A stretch of DNA of 64,000 bases from Thaumasiovibrio subtropicus (GTDB lineage Bacteria; Pseudomonadota; Gammaproteobacteria; Enterobacterales; Vibrionaceae): positions 682,001 through 746,000 of the forward strand of contig NZ_AP023054.1 in the NCBI RefSeq assembly GCF_019703835.1. The letters run 5' to 3'. This document shows, one piece after another, positions 40,861-50,867 of this stretch; positions within the stretch are counted from its first letter, which is position 1; each line of letters begins with the position of its first letter. The notes under the pieces were generated by a model that ran no database searches, had not been told where the DNA came from, and saw nothing but the letters and a program-made list of their open reading frames with translations. The translations under genes were made by a program, and so were the position numbers.

Positions 40861-42946
40861 CGCTTTTCTCTTTCTCGGTCTTCTTTTTTATCTGCTTTTC
40901 ACTTTGCTTCAAATAGTCGTAAATAGCAATTTGAGAGCGGATTTTACGTCGATTTCCGCGCGGAACATACCGATTGTCCATATCTTTATTGATAATTCGC
41001 GCTTTAACCGTGTCTTTAAATTGAAGCTCAAGAATGTCGATAATGCGTTTTTTAAGGTCTGGATCTTTGACCGGTGCCCCGACTTCGACACGATTGTCGA
41101 TGTTGCGGGTCATCCAGTCTGCCGATGAAATCATCACAAATGGGTCGCCATTGTTGGCAAATACGGCGACACGGGGGTGTTCAAGAAAGCGATCCACAAT
41201 ACTAATTGCTGAGACATTGTCACTGATACCCGGGAGTCCAGGAATTAAACTGCACATACCGCGAACAATGATGCGTATTTTCACACCAGCTTGGCTGGCT
41301 TCGTAAAGGCGATTCACAAGACCTTTATCGACTAAGTTGTTCACTTTTAACGTGACACTTGCCTTGATGCCATTTCGGGCGTTGGCAATTTCATTGTCGA
41401 TGAGGTTATATATACGGCCGCGCGAGTTACGAGGCGATACGATTAGCTCTTTGAATTTGACCGGGCGGAATGGGTTTTCGATGTAGTCAAAAACAGCGCG
41501 TACTTCATCTGTGATGCTCTTATCTGCGGTAAGTAGAGAGAAGTCCGTGTAGATTTTTGCAGTTTTTTCATTAAAGTTGCCCGTTCCTAAGTGAGCATAG
41601 CGAACGATTTTCCCCTCTTCTTTTCGGCTAACGACACACAGTTTCGAGTGGATTTTCATTCCTGGAATGCCGAAAACGACGCGAACGCCAGCTTCTGTGA
41701 GACGGCGAGACCATTCAATGTTTGCCTCTTCATCAAATCGTGCCATTAGCTCGACAACTACGGTGACACGTTTACCATTGTTAGCGGCATCGGTCATCGC
41801 GTCGATGATGCGAGAATTTTTTGCGACGCGATAAATATTAATTTTGATGCTGTACACTTTCGGGTCATAGGCGGCTTGGCGAAGCCATTCTGTCACATGC
41901 TCGAAGGTGTGATACGGGTAGTAGAGCAGGACATCTTTTTTCTTGATCGCTTCAAATGCCGTTTGTGTATTAGCGAGTTGGTAGCTCTCTAGTGCTTGCA
42001 TTGGTGGGTTTTCAAGGTAGCGAGCGCCTACGTTGGGGAAGCCTAAAAAGTCTTTGTGGTTATGATATCGTCCACTCGGGACGACACTGTCGTAGTTTGA
42101 GACTTGCAACGCTTTCATCAGCATGTCGAGGGTATCGACAGGCATGTCACGCTGATAGACAAAACGCACTGGCATCTGTGTTAAGCGTTGGCTTAATCCT
42201 TCCGACATTTGCTCAAGTAAACCGTGCTCCACCTCGGGAGTCAGTACATATTCTGCATCACGGTTCATTTTCATCGCATAGGCGTGGACTTCATCAAACT
42301 CAAACAGCCCTTTAAACACATCTGCAAGGCAGAGTCTGATGATGTTATCAAGTAAAATGATGGTTGTACGGCGGCTGCCTTTCTCTTTCGGAAGGACGAT
42401 GAAACGATCGACTTGCTCGGTTGGGATCTCGATCAATGCACGTTGTTTTTGATCGCCTGTGATCAGATCTATCGCGAGGTATGAGGACTCATCTTTTAGG
42501 AACTGCAATAAATCCGTGCTTGGATTGAAAATGATGGGGGTTATATATGGCAAAATCTTGGCACGGAAGTATTTTCGCATCCAAGTGATTTGTTGCTCAC
42601 TCAATTGCTTTTCATTGACCAAGAAGATGTGTCGACGTGCCATTTCTAGCAAGACTTCATTGTACAGTTCGTCAAAGCGCTCGCCGAGTCGTGCAGCCTT
42701 ACTCTGCATTTTATTGAGTAAGTGTTTGGCGCTTTCATCACCACCTTGCTCTTCATTGATAATGATACGGCGCTTTACGTCAGCAAAGCGAACCTTGTAA
42801 AATTCATCAAAGTTATTGGAATAGATCCCTAAAAAACGGACGCGTTCGATAATTGGGTTGGACTTGTCAGCCGCCTCTTGTAGAACGCGTTCGTTAAATG
42901 AGAGCCAACTTAATTCTTTGTCTACATGCAGCTTATCTGTGCTCAT
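40838..42946 (-). CDS. ppk: Polyphosphate kinase 1
   Basis: PPK1 builds polyphosphate from ATP at the membrane. The 702 residues (E. coli 688) start with the N domain ([17 protein letters not shown]), then the head domain ([19 protein letters not shown]). The autophosphorylated catalytic His lies in KIHSKLCVV near residue 432, followed by [13 protein letters not shown]. The tail is Lys-rich. It lies between an ACT-domain gene (27-base gap) and ppx. Confidence 0.96.
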   Translation of the reverse strand: MSTDKLHVDKELSWLSFNERVLQEAADKSNPIIERVRFLGIYSNNFDEFYKVRFADVKRRIIINEEQGGDESAKHLLNKMQSKAARLGERFDELYNEVLLEMARRHIFLVNEKQLSEQQITWMRKYFRAKILPYITPIIFNPSTDLLQFLKDESSYLAIDLITGDQKQRALIEIPTEQVDRFIVLPKEKGSRRTTIILLDNIIRLCLADVFKGLFEFDEVHAYAMKMNRDAEYVLTPEVEHGLLEQMSEGLSQRLTQMPVRFVYQRDMPVDTLDMLMKALQVSNYDSVVPSGRYHNHKDFLGFPNVGARYLENPPMQALESYQLANTQTAFEAIKKKDVLLYYPYHTFEHVTEWLRQAAYDPKVYSIKINIYRVAKNSRIIDAMTDAANNGKRVTVVVELMARFDEEANIEWSRRLTEAGVRVVFGIPGMKIHSKLCVVSRKEEGKIVRYAHLGTGNFNEKTAKIYTDFSLLTADKSITDEVRAVFDYIENPFRPVKFKELIVSPRNSRGRIYNLIDNEIANARNGIKASVTLKVNNLVDKGLVNRLYEASQAGVKIRIIVRGMCSLIPGLPGISDNVSAISIVDRFLEHPRVAVFANNGDPFVMISSADWMTRNIDNRVEVGAPVKDPDLKKRIIDILELQFKDTVKARIINKDMDNRYVPRGNRRKIRSQIAIYDYLKQSEKQIKKKTEKEKSVDEQPDR

Positions 42947-42973
42947 CTTATTTTATGTACCAATGTCGGAGAG

Positions 42974-43468
42974 TTAATCAAAATCGATGGTAAGATCATC
43001 AGCTAACTGTTCTAGCTGGCTCTGGATTTCATCCAGATCGATTTCGGTTTTCGTCTCAAGTTGAAAGTAAGCATAAAACAAGGGATAGCCCCATGCGGGT
43101 GCGCTTTTGGTTTCTGTCTTTAGTTTGCTGATATTGATGCCATTTTGCCCAAGCAGATGGGAGACTTGGTTAACAATACCGCGGCGATCGTTTCCAGATA
43201 CAGTCAAGGCGATAGTTTGCTCTGCTGGCGGTGTTTCGTTTCCGTCGACGACATGAATATGAAAGGCTTGCTGTGATTTGAGGGCGGTAATAAGTGCTGC
43301 TTCGTATTGCTCTTCAACACTGATTTGCAGTATGCCTGCAAATTGCCCGGCAAGTTGCGTCAGACTACTGGCTAACCAATTCCCGTGATGTTGAAAAACG
43401 GTATCTGAAAGGGTGTCAACCAGTCCTGGTGAATCTTGACCAATAACAGAAATAACTAAGTGCTTCAT
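42974..43468 (-). CDS. Double ACT-domain protein (GcvR-like)
   Basis: The 164-residue product has two ACT modules: MKHLVISVIGQDSPGLVDTL (about 2-75) and IALTVSGNDRRGIVNQVSHL (about 85-160). This is the layout of GcvR-type regulatory proteins that bind amino acids, but it is shorter than E. coli GcvR, and a glycine-cleavage role is not supported by the neighbours. I chose ATG 43468, 8 bases after GAGG. ATG 43474 and a frame open to 43570 are alternatives. It is likely the first gene of a leftward unit with ppk-ppx, facing the Pho-box region before pstC. Confidence 0.75.
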   Translation of the reverse strand: MKHLVISVIGQDSPGLVDTLSDTVFQHHGNWLASSLTQLAGQFAGILQISVEEQYEAALITALKSQQAFHIHVVDGNETPPAEQTIALTVSGNDRRGIVNQVSHLLGQNGINISKLKTETKSAPAWGYPLFYAYFQLETKTEIDLDEIQSQLEQLADDLTIDFD

Positions 43469-43672
43469 ACTCATGTCCTCATCCTTAGGCAGTAATCCTA
43501 TTATGCGAGCTTGACTACGTACTGTCCACAGAGCAAAAAGTCCGCGGAACGTATTCGCGACGAGGGGCAACTAACCACTTGTTTCCGCAGAGAGTAGACG
43601 GCTTGTGTTACACTTTTATTGCATATTAACAGACTGACATATAAGACGGCTTTTTCGTCGTTTGTAATATTA

Positions 43673-43690
43673 GTGTCATTTTTTAGTCAT
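43673..43690 (+). promoter_or_regulatory. Pho box upstream of pstC
   Basis: GTGTCAT-TTTT-TAGTCAT has GTCA cores 11 bases apart, like the box before phoB. It lies 34 bases before the pstC start, in the space shared with the divergent ACT-ppk-ppx unit. A clear -10 is not obvious (TATAGT at 43690 is a weak candidate). Confidence 0.72.
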
Positions 43691-43724
43691 ATAGTAACGT
43701 GTTGATTCAATTAACGAGGTCCCC

Positions 43725-45947
43725 ATGGCAACAGCGCCCAATTTTGAAATGACTGCCGGTACGGCAAGGCGTTTTTGGGATCGCGTAGCTCGGATTTTCG
43801 TTACCGCTGGTGGTGTTTCGGCACTGCTGATGCTCGTTCTTATCTTCTTTTATCTCTTGATGGTCATCTTCCCGACGGTCAAGCAAGCCTCCGTTTCGAT
43901 TAGTTACCAAAATCAGACACCGACTTGGCAAGGTGAAAGCCTTCACGTTGGTACCTTAGCGGATAACAAACACCTTTACCGAGTGGCAGAATCCGGCATT
44001 GTGTCATTTTACTCTTTGGGTGATCGCATCGAGAAACAGCATGATATTCAGTTTCCTGATGTGAGCGCCTATGCAGGGCCTGTTGCGGGCGGGCGTGTTA
44101 TGGCATTTGGTCACAGTACGGGTGAAATAACGGTATTTGAACCGGTAGAAAAAGAGAGTCGATTTGAGGGGAATTCCGTTCCATTGACAGGCATTGAGTA
44201 TCCTTTTGGTGGCCGGCAGTTGCAGCTCGATCCGCAAGGTCAACCTATCGTTAGCCTGAAAACGTCAATGTCGAATGAGTTTTTCACTGCGGTTGGACAA
44301 ACCCTTGATGGCAGATGGCTTGGGATACGTCTTGAAGGGGACGTTAACCCGATTACCTATAAAACGGAATGGCATGAGACAAGGTTTACGCTTCCTATTC
44401 CCAATGATTATGATGCGATTGCATTAGCGCCCACGGGGCAGTTTATCTATGTTTTGGCGCGTAATCGTGTTTATGTCTACACCGCAACGGACGACGGCTA
44501 CTTTCTACGGGAAACGGTGAGAGTGGGGAGTGAAGCCGATCCGGCGACTGAACTGGCTGTGTTACCTGGCGCTTCTTCGGTACTGATTGGTTCTGCGAGC
44601 AAGGTTCGACAATGGTTTGATGTGCGTGATGATGAGGGACGTCGCTCGCTCACTCCCATTCGCACCTATACCTTGCGCGGCGAGGGTATTCCAAAGATTG
44701 TCGTCGAGCAATATCGAAAGAGTTTTATGACAGTGCAGCCTGATGGCGAAGTGGGGCTGTTTTACACCACTAGCCGACGTCCCCTGTTACAAACCCAGTT
44801 GGCGTTACCCCACCAGATGCCAAATGCCATAAGCTTCTCAAGTTATGGTGATGGCGTCACGCTTTCCTACATGGAGGGGGTTTATCAGTTATCTGTACGC
44901 AATCCACACCCAGAAGTGACCTTCTCCTCGCTATTTGAAAAGGTCTGGTACGAGGGCTACCCAGAACCCGATTTCGTTTGGCAGTCTACCTCAGGCAGTG
45001 AGCAGTTCGAGCCCAAGATGAGTTTAGTGCCACTTGTCTTTGGCACATTAAAGGCTGCCGCGGTTGCTATGCTGTTTTCTGTCCCGCTAGCCGTGTCTGG
45101 TGCTGTTTATACTGCTTACTTTATGTCGTCACGCATGCGGGCTGTTGTTAAGCCCACCATTGAGTTGATGGAGGCATTGCCGACCGTTATCCTCGGGTTT
45201 CTTGCCGGACTTTGGTTGGCTCCGCTTGTTGAGAACAACCTGTCAGCACTTTTTCTTCTCGTGTTTGCTGTTCCCTTAATGACGCTGGTAATGGGATTGT
45301 TTTGGTACTGGGGGCCGCAACGTTTAGGTTGGCAAATTCCGAATGGTTTGCACGTGGTTCTGTTACTCCCCTTGCTCGTGCTGGTGGTTTGGGGCTGCTT
45401 TGCCGCAAACGAGTGGGCTGAATTGACGCTGTTTGATGGTGATGCTCGCTTATATCTGAGTCGTGAATTGGGGTTGGGTTTTGACCAACGCAATGCGATC
45501 GTTGTGGGCATCGCCATGGGGTTTGCGGTTATTCCCACCATTTTCACTATTGCTGAAGATGCGATTTACTCCGTGCCTCAGCATTTGACCAGTGGTTCAT
45601 TGGCGCTGGGGGCAACACATTGGCAAACCCTGTCACGGGTCATTTTGATCACAGCGAGTCCGGGGATATTTTCAGCAATAATGATGGGTGTGGCGCGCGC
45701 CATTGGCGAAACCATGATTGTTTTGATGGCAACAGGAAATACACCGATTATGGAAATGAACTTATTGCAAGGGATGCGGACCTTAGCCGCTAACATTGCG
45801 ATTGAAATGCCGGAATCGGAAGTGGGTAGCTCACACTATCGTGTACTTTTCTTGTCTGCGTTAGTGCTGTTTATTTTTACCTTCATCTTTAACACCTTGG
45901 CGGAAGTGGTTCGTCAACGGCTGCGCGAGCAGTACAGTAATTTATAG
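43725..45947 (+). CDS. pstC: Phosphate ABC transporter permease PstC, enlarged form
   Basis: The 740 residues compare with 319 in E. coli PstC. After a first membrane helix (about 22-52) there is a periplasmic domain of roughly 370 residues with repeating beta-strand signatures (LDGRWLGIRLEGDV, APTGQFIYVLARNRVYVYT, LPGASSVLIGSASKVRQWFD) that looks like a beta-propeller. Residues about 435-740 form the usual permease with the EAA-type loop (GSLALGATHWQTLSRVILIT). Ribosome site ACGAGG. It is the first gene of pstC-pstA-pstB-phoU. Confidence 0.92.
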   Translation: MATAPNFEMTAGTARRFWDRVARIFVTAGGVSALLMLVLIFFYLLMVIFPTVKQASVSISYQNQTPTWQGESLHVGTLADNKHLYRVAESGIVSFYSLGDRIEKQHDIQFPDVSAYAGPVAGGRVMAFGHSTGEITVFEPVEKESRFEGNSVPLTGIEYPFGGRQLQLDPQGQPIVSLKTSMSNEFFTAVGQTLDGRWLGIRLEGDVNPITYKTEWHETRFTLPIPNDYDAIALAPTGQFIYVLARNRVYVYTATDDGYFLRETVRVGSEADPATELAVLPGASSVLIGSASKVRQWFDVRDDEGRRSLTPIRTYTLRGEGIPKIVVEQYRKSFMTVQPDGEVGLFYTTSRRPLLQTQLALPHQMPNAISFSSYGDGVTLSYMEGVYQLSVRNPHPEVTFSSLFEKVWYEGYPEPDFVWQSTSGSEQFEPKMSLVPLVFGTLKAAAVAMLFSVPLAVSGAVYTAYFMSSRMRAVVKPTIELMEALPTVILGFLAGLWLAPLVENNLSALFLLVFAVPLMTLVMGLFWYWGPQRLGWQIPNGLHVVLLLPLLVLVVWGCFAANEWAELTLFDGDARLYLSRELGLGFDQRNAIVVGIAMGFAVIPTIFTIAEDAIYSVPQHLTSGSLALGATHWQTLSRVILITASPGIFSAIMMGVARAIGETMIVLMATGNTPIMEMNLLQGMRTLAANIAIEMPESEVGSSHYRVLFLSALVLFIFTFIFNTLAEVVRQRLREQYSNL

Positions 45948-45963
45948 CGCCTGAGAGATTGAA

Positions 45964-47580
45964 ATGAAGTGGATTAAATCAGGAGCACCTTGGATTTGGC
46001 TAACTGCTGGTGCAGTCAGTTTAAGCTTATTGGCGGTTCTTGGCCTGTTACTGCTTATTGGATGGAAAGGACTGAGCTTTTTTTGGCCTACGACGCTTTA
46101 TCAGTTTGAGATAGAGCGGGGTGAACATGTTGAGATTGTGATTGGCGAAGTATATGGTCGTGAAACCGTTTCGTCCTATCAACTTGGCTTATCAGTCGAC
46201 GCGCCAGATGCACAACGGTTACTGATCAAAACAGCCAATCGTGACGTGGAAGGTAGCGACTTCATTAGCGTTCTGGATCAGCATATCTTCTCTCAAACCG
46301 TGCCAGAAAACGCCGCTGTGATTGAGCGTAGTCGTGAGGGCGACTTTTTTGGTTTTCCTGTCGCGGTGATCAATGATGGAGAGCAATACCCTGTCGCCAA
46401 GCTCGGTGAGCTACTCGATGAAGTGACAGAAACGCGCGAGCTGATCCGCCAAATAGAGAAGCAAGAAATTGGCGCGATTAACTGGTCATTGGAGCAACTA
46501 CGCTTACAAGAGCGAAAACTGCAGATGGCGGCGTCGCTCACGCAGGAAGAGCAGTTGGCAATCGAGCAGCAACGGCTGAGTTTACAGCACAATTATCATC
46601 AACTCGCCGATCAGCTCACTGAAATGCGCGTGCTGATTGAGCGGGATGCCTTGGTTGTAAGAGATGCCAAAGGGGCGCTTCATACGCTCCCGATGTCTGA
46701 TGTGCTCGATATCTGGCATCCTAATCAGATGTCGGTACTGCAGAAAATGAATCATTGGCGCAAACAGATTGGGAAGTTTGTGAGCGATGACCCTCGAGAA
46801 GCGAATACGGAAGGGGGGGTGTTCCCTGCAATATTTGGCACGGTATTGATGGTGCTGTTGATGAGTGTCATTGTGACTCCTTTTGGCGTCATCGCCGCCA
46901 TTTACCTCAATGAGTATGCGGGGAATAACGCGTTTACTCGGCTGATTCGTATCGCGATTATAAACTTGGCGGGTGTGCCATCGATTGTTTACGGTGTGTT
47001 TGGGCTCGGCTTTTTTGTTTACATGGTCGGTGGCACCATCGACAACCTGTTTTATGCCGAATCGTTGCCTGCCCCCACGTTTGGTGCGCCAGGTATCCTT
47101 TGGTCAGCATTGACGCTGGCGATTTTAACACTGCCTGTTGTGATTGTTTCAACGGAAGAGGGGTTGAGCCGAGTGCCCCAATCGGTGCGTGAAGGCTCCT
47201 TAGCGTTGGGGGCTACTCAGTTCGAAACATTATGGCGAATCGTCTTGCCGATGGCGAGCCCTGCCATTATGACTGGATTGATCTTGGCGGTTGCACGTGC
47301 GGCGGGCGAAGTGGCCCCTTTAATGCTGGTGGGTGTGGTTAAAATGGCGCCGACATTACCGATTGATGCAAACTTTCCTTATCTCCACCTAGATCGTAAG
47401 TTTATGCACTTGGGCTATCACATTTATGATGTGGGCTTCCAAAGTCCAAATATAGAAGCGGCGCGTCCATTGGTTTATGCTACATCCTTCCTGTTGGTGT
47501 TAGTTATCGTCAGTTTAAACTTAACGGCAATTGGTATTCGCAATCATCTACGTGACAAGTTCCGCTCCTTAGAGCAGTAA
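45964..47580 (+). CDS. pstA: Phosphate ABC transporter permease PstA, enlarged form
   Basis: The 538 residues compare with about 296 in E. coli PstA. After the first membrane helix (about 12-35) a periplasmic insert of roughly 240 residues includes a coiled coil around 145-230 (LRLQERKLQMAASLTQEEQL, IEQQRLSLQHNYHQLADQL). The permease core follows (residues 285-538), with GGVFPAIFGTVLMVLLMS and the EAA loop GSLALGATQFETLWRIVLPM. It starts 16 bases after pstC. The inserts of PstC and PstA may interact at the periplasmic face (inference). Confidence 0.92.
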   Translation: MKWIKSGAPWIWLTAGAVSLSLLAVLGLLLLIGWKGLSFFWPTTLYQFEIERGEHVEIVIGEVYGRETVSSYQLGLSVDAPDAQRLLIKTANRDVEGSDFISVLDQHIFSQTVPENAAVIERSREGDFFGFPVAVINDGEQYPVAKLGELLDEVTETRELIRQIEKQEIGAINWSLEQLRLQERKLQMAASLTQEEQLAIEQQRLSLQHNYHQLADQLTEMRVLIERDALVVRDAKGALHTLPMSDVLDIWHPNQMSVLQKMNHWRKQIGKFVSDDPREANTEGGVFPAIFGTVLMVLLMSVIVTPFGVIAAIYLNEYAGNNAFTRLIRIAIINLAGVPSIVYGVFGLGFFVYMVGGTIDNLFYAESLPAPTFGAPGILWSALTLAILTLPVVIVSTEEGLSRVPQSVREGSLALGATQFETLWRIVLPMASPAIMTGLILAVARAAGEVAPLMLVGVVKMAPTLPIDANFPYLHLDRKFMHLGYHIYDVGFQSPNIEAARPLVYATSFLLVLVIVSLNLTAIGIRNHLRDKFRSLEQ

Positions 47581-47596
47581 TAGATTCGAGGTATAA

Positions 47597-48415
47597 ATGA
47601 TATTCAACGCCGCCTCTCTCGGCTTTGCTCCACCGTTAGATCTGGAAAATTTACCTCCGGAGAAAACGGCATTATCGATTGAGAATTTGAATCTCTTCTA
47701 TGGCGAGAGTCAGGCACTGTTTGATATCAATATGCGGATTCCCAAAGGGCAAGTCACTTCGTTCATCGGTCCTTCAGGTTGTGGTAAATCCACCTTATTG
47801 CGCTGTATTAATCGCATGAACGATTTGGTCGAGCATAGTCGGGTCACAGGGCAGGTGATGCTGCATGGTACCAATGTCTATGAGCGTAATGTCGATGTCG
47901 CTGGGCTACGCCGCCGAGTAGGGATGGTATTCCAGCGTCCAAATCCGTTTCCGAAATCTATCTATGAAAATGTGATTTATGGCTTACGTCTGCAAGGGGT
48001 GCGAGATAAACGCACCTTAGATGATGCTGCTGAGAGTTCACTACGCGGGGCGGCGTTATGGGATGAAGTGAAGGATCGTTTGCATGAGAATGCCTTCGGA
48101 TTGTCGGGCGGCCAGCAACAACGTTTGGTGATAGCTCGGGCCATCGCGATTGAACCGGAAGTATTACTTTTAGATGAGCCAACATCTGCCCTAGATCCAA
48201 TCTCAACGTTGACGATTGAAGAGTTGATTAACGTGTTGAAGAAAAAGTATACCGTGGTGATTGTGACTCATAACATGCAGCAAGCGGCGCGTGTATCTGA
48301 TCAAACTGCTTTCATTCATATGGGCGAGTTGGTGGAATATAAAGATACGGATACGATTTTTACTACCCCTTCAGATAAGCGTACAGAAGATTACATTACC
48401 GGTCGGTATGGGTAA
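47597..48415 (+). CDS. pstB: Phosphate ABC transporter ATPase PstB
   Basis: The 272-residue ATPase has Walker [11 protein letters not shown]-loop [17 protein letters not shown], signature [16 protein letters not shown], Walker [14 protein letters not shown] and the H-loop VTHNMQQA. The [10 protein letters not shown] segment is specific to PstB. It lies 16 bases after pstA; phoU follows closely. Confidence 0.97.
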   Translation: MIFNAASLGFAPPLDLENLPPEKTALSIENLNLFYGESQALFDINMRIPKGQVTSFIGPSGCGKSTLLRCINRMNDLVEHSRVTGQVMLHGTNVYERNVDVAGLRRRVGMVFQRPNPFPKSIYENVIYGLRLQGVRDKRTLDDAAESSLRGAALWDEVKDRLHENAFGLSGGQQQRLVIARAIAIEPEVLLLDEPTSALDPISTLTIEELINVLKKKYTVVIVTHNMQQAARVSDQTAFIHMGELVEYKDTDTIFTTPSDKRTEDYITGRYG

Positions 48416-48424
48416 GGAGTGACG

Positions 48425-49132
48425 ATGGACAATTTAAATATCGGGCGGCATATCTCCAACCAGTTCAATGCTGAACTTGAACAAATCCGAAGTGAAGTGT
48501 TGGCGATGGGCGGCTTGGTCGAACAACAACTGATTGATGCGCTCAAAGCCATGCACAAGCAAGACGTAGAGCTTGCACGAAAAGTGATCCGTAACGATCA
48601 CAAAGTGAATGGTAAGGAAGTGATGATCGATGAGGCGTGCACCCGTATCATCGCGAAGCGTCAACCGACGGCCAGTGACTTACGCTTGGTCATGGCGATC
48701 ATTAAGACCATTACTGATCTCGAACGGATCGGTGATGTTGCCGACAGTATCGCAAAGATGGCGTTGGAAAATTTCACCAATAATCAGCAGACACTCTTGG
48801 TGTCATTGGATGCGCTGGGTATGCAAGTGGTGCGTATGTTACATGGCGTTTTGGACGCTTTCGCACGCATGGATGTCAACGCGGCGATAGATATTTACCA
48901 AGAAGATGATCGTATAGATCAAGAGTATGAAGCGATCATTCGCCAATTGATGACGTATATGATGGAAGATCCGCGTTCAATCCCGAATGTGATGCAAGTG
49001 ATGTGGTCTGCGCGTTCTATCGAGCGTATCGGCGATCGTTGTCAGAATATTTGTGAGTACATCATCTATTATGTGAAAGGTAAGGATATTCGGCATATTG
49101 ACCCTAACGAAATCACCAGTTATCTCGACTAA
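48425..49132 (+). CDS. phoU: Phosphate signalling regulator PhoU
   Basis: PhoU links Pst transport state to PhoR and limits phosphate uptake. The 235-residue all-helical protein has two PhoU repeats with metal-binding E/D motifs ([14 protein letters not shown] and [14 protein letters not shown]). I chose ATG 48425 ([20 protein letters not shown]), five bases after AAGGAG. The in-frame GTG at 48419 overlaps that ribosome site. It is the last gene of the pst operon. Confidence 0.96.
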   Translation: MDNLNIGRHISNQFNAELEQIRSEVLAMGGLVEQQLIDALKAMHKQDVELARKVIRNDHKVNGKEVMIDEACTRIIAKRQPTASDLRLVMAIIKTITDLERIGDVADSIAKMALENFTNNQQTLLVSLDALGMQVVRMLHGVLDAFARMDVNAAIDIYQEDDRIDQEYEAIIRQLMTYMMEDPRSIPNVMQVMWSARSIERIGDRCQNICEYIIYYVKGKDIRHIDPNEITSYLD

Positions 49133-49198
49133 CACAGGTTTGATTGAGGCAGTGGTAAGCTTCCCGAATTGCGCATCTTGAGGCAGTTCGAGTTTAAG

Positions 49199-49224
49199 CA
49201 GCGACCCAATGGTCGCTGTTTTTG
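49199..49224 (+). terminator. Terminator of the pstCAB-phoU operon
   Basis: Stem cagcgacc / ggtcgctg with a CAAT loop, then TTTTTG. Confidence 0.85.
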
Positions 49225-49233
49225 ATTGGCGAG

Positions 49234-49788
49234 CTAGAAGTATAGGTTAAGCCCCATAAAAAACTGATCATATTCGACACTGCCTCCTTTTAGATGAGGA
49301 CGAGAGCGTTTGAACCCCGAGTTTAAAGCTAATGTTTGATTGAGCTTTAAGCCAAATTCTGCCCCCCAAGTCACCGCTGTATCTGAGAATGTTTGCATTT
49401 CGTAGCCTTGATTCCCCAGCGGTACCCGCCATTTTTCTTTATGCTCATGCACACCCAAGATACCACTGAGGTAAAAGTTTCTGCCCTCAAAATCAAAGTG
49501 GTACGTCGGTTTTATATTGAGGCCATAGGATTTCGCTTTCACGTGATGATCGCGTAAACCGCTCCAATTGAAATAGTAGCTCTCATCACCAAAGTCACGA
49601 TATTCAGCTTCAATACCGAGACTCAGTTCTGCACTGACTGGAAAATCATAACCAATGAGCACAGAAGCGGAATCACCAAAAACTGAACGATCTGATGAGC
49701 CTAACGCGATATTGCCGCCAACATAAATACTGTTAGCAAACACGTTAATGGGCAGGGTGAGGAGGGTAAGTGCAAGTAATTTTCTCAT
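49234..49788 (-). CDS. Small outer-membrane beta-barrel protein
   Basis: The 184 residues comprise a signal peptide (1-18, ending VFA) and a mature domain of alternating strands (SIYVGGNIALGSSDRSVFGD, LSLGIEAEYRDFGDESYYF, FYLSGILGVHEHKEKW, WGAEFGLKLNQTLALNSGF), with a C-terminal Phe (MGLNLYF). This fits an eight-stranded OmpA/OmpX-like barrel of the OMP_b-brl type. The function is unknown. It is monocistronic and converges on phoU. Confidence 0.8.
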   Translation of the reverse strand: MRKLLALTLLTLPINVFANSIYVGGNIALGSSDRSVFGDSASVLIGYDFPVSAELSLGIEAEYRDFGDESYYFNWSGLRDHHVKAKSYGLNIKPTYHFDFEGRNFYLSGILGVHEHKEKWRVPLGNQGYEMQTFSDTAVTWGAEFGLKLNQTLALNSGFKRSRPHLKGGSVEYDQFFMGLNLYF

Positions 49789-49899
49789 GGGCAGTAATCA
49801 ATACTTCATAACAAGGAATGACGCTTATCTTAATTGCACGGTGTTTTATTTTGAAATGAGCAGTGCTTCAGTCGGTGATAAGTTTGGCTTATCGCCGCC

Positions 49900-50811
49900 T
49901 TAAAGAAGCTTGCTCATGTTATCGAGTAACCAGGTATGAAGAGGGTCTTTGGTGTGCTTCTTATGCATGAATGCAACGACATCGTATAGGGCGAACTCAT
50001 CTTCTTCATGTATAGGAATCGTCCGAAAAGCGGTTTCGGTGTGCGGGAAAAAATTTGCACCACTTGGAAAGAGTAAGTCAGTGCTTTTCAGTGTCTCGAT
50101 TAAGTTATAGGTGCTGGTAGTACGGTGCGCGATTCGGCAAGGAATATCGCGGGCATTCAAGATCTTCTCCACTTCCGTTTGGATGTCAGTAAATCCAGGG
50201 AGAATTAAGTTAACCCATTGAAATTGAGCAGTATCTTCCGCTCGGATGACGTCACCTTTGAAAGGGTGTTCTTGGCGAACATAGATGCAACCCCGCAAAG
50301 ACTCCAATATAGGGTGAGTGTAAATAGCGCTCGACACAGCCAACTGCCGATTGATGCCAAGATCAATGAATCCTTCTTCTATGAGCGATAGAGTGGTTCT
50401 GTGCCACTCGTGCAACTCGATTCTGACGTGCGGTGCAGCTTGTTTAAAGAAGTGGTAAGCATGGCTTCCAAGGCGGCAAAGGAACTGGGGGCTCACGGCA
50501 ATGCGAACCGTACGTTCTAAGTGACTAAGATCGAGTTGCTGCTGTTGGTTGAGTGTCGCGCTGAGGTGTTCAAGCACCGGGATGAGGTTGAGGCAAAGCT
50601 CGTCTGTATATGGCGTTGGCGCGAGCCCAGATCTCACTTTGACAAACAGCTCGTCATCGAAATGATGGCGGAGTTTTTGCAATGCTTGACTGACAGCGGG
50701 TTGAGTTACGAACAAACGTTCAGCCGCTTTACGCAAGTTTCTCTCTTGATAGATCACTAGCAAAGTACGAAGTAGGTTGAGGTCGAGGTTCTGGTAGAGA
50801 TCTTTAGCCAT
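49900..50811 (-). CDS. LysR-family transcriptional regulator
   Basis: The 303 residues have an N-terminal LysR helix-turn-helix (about 8-65: LDLNLLRTLLVIYQERNLRK, AAERLFVTQPAVSQALQKLR) and a periplasmic-binding-like effector domain. No specific subfamily is recognised; the DLNLLRTL start resembles the NahR/LeuO-like branch. Its promoter faces the end of ppk2, and both genes run leftward. A hairpin (49874-49896) follows the stop without a U-tract. Confidence 0.88.
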   Translation of the reverse strand: MAKDLYQNLDLNLLRTLLVIYQERNLRKAAERLFVTQPAVSQALQKLRHHFDDELFVKVRSGLAPTPYTDELCLNLIPVLEHLSATLNQQQQLDLSHLERTVRIAVSPQFLCRLGSHAYHFFKQAAPHVRIELHEWHRTTLSLIEEGFIDLGINRQLAVSSAIYTHPILESLRGCIYVRQEHPFKGDVIRAEDTAQFQWVNLILPGFTDIQTEVEKILNARDIPCRIAHRTTSTYNLIETLKSTDLLFPSGANFFPHTETAFRTIPIHEEDEFALYDVVAFMHKKHTKDPLHTWLLDNMSKLL

Positions 50812-50833
50812 AATGTGTCTTGGAGTCGTGGTG

Positions 50834-50858
50834 TTAAAAGGCCAAGCAAGACTTGGCC
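50834..50858 (-). terminator. Terminator of ppk2
   Basis: Read leftward: stem ggccaag / cttggcc with a 5-base loop, followed by TTTTAAC, 10 bases past the ppk2 stop. Confidence 0.75.
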
Positions 50859-50867
50859 GAGATAAAA

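Noticed and set aside
49874..49896. Hairpin after the LysR gene as a terminator
   Set aside because: The stem is good but no U-run follows in the leftward direction.
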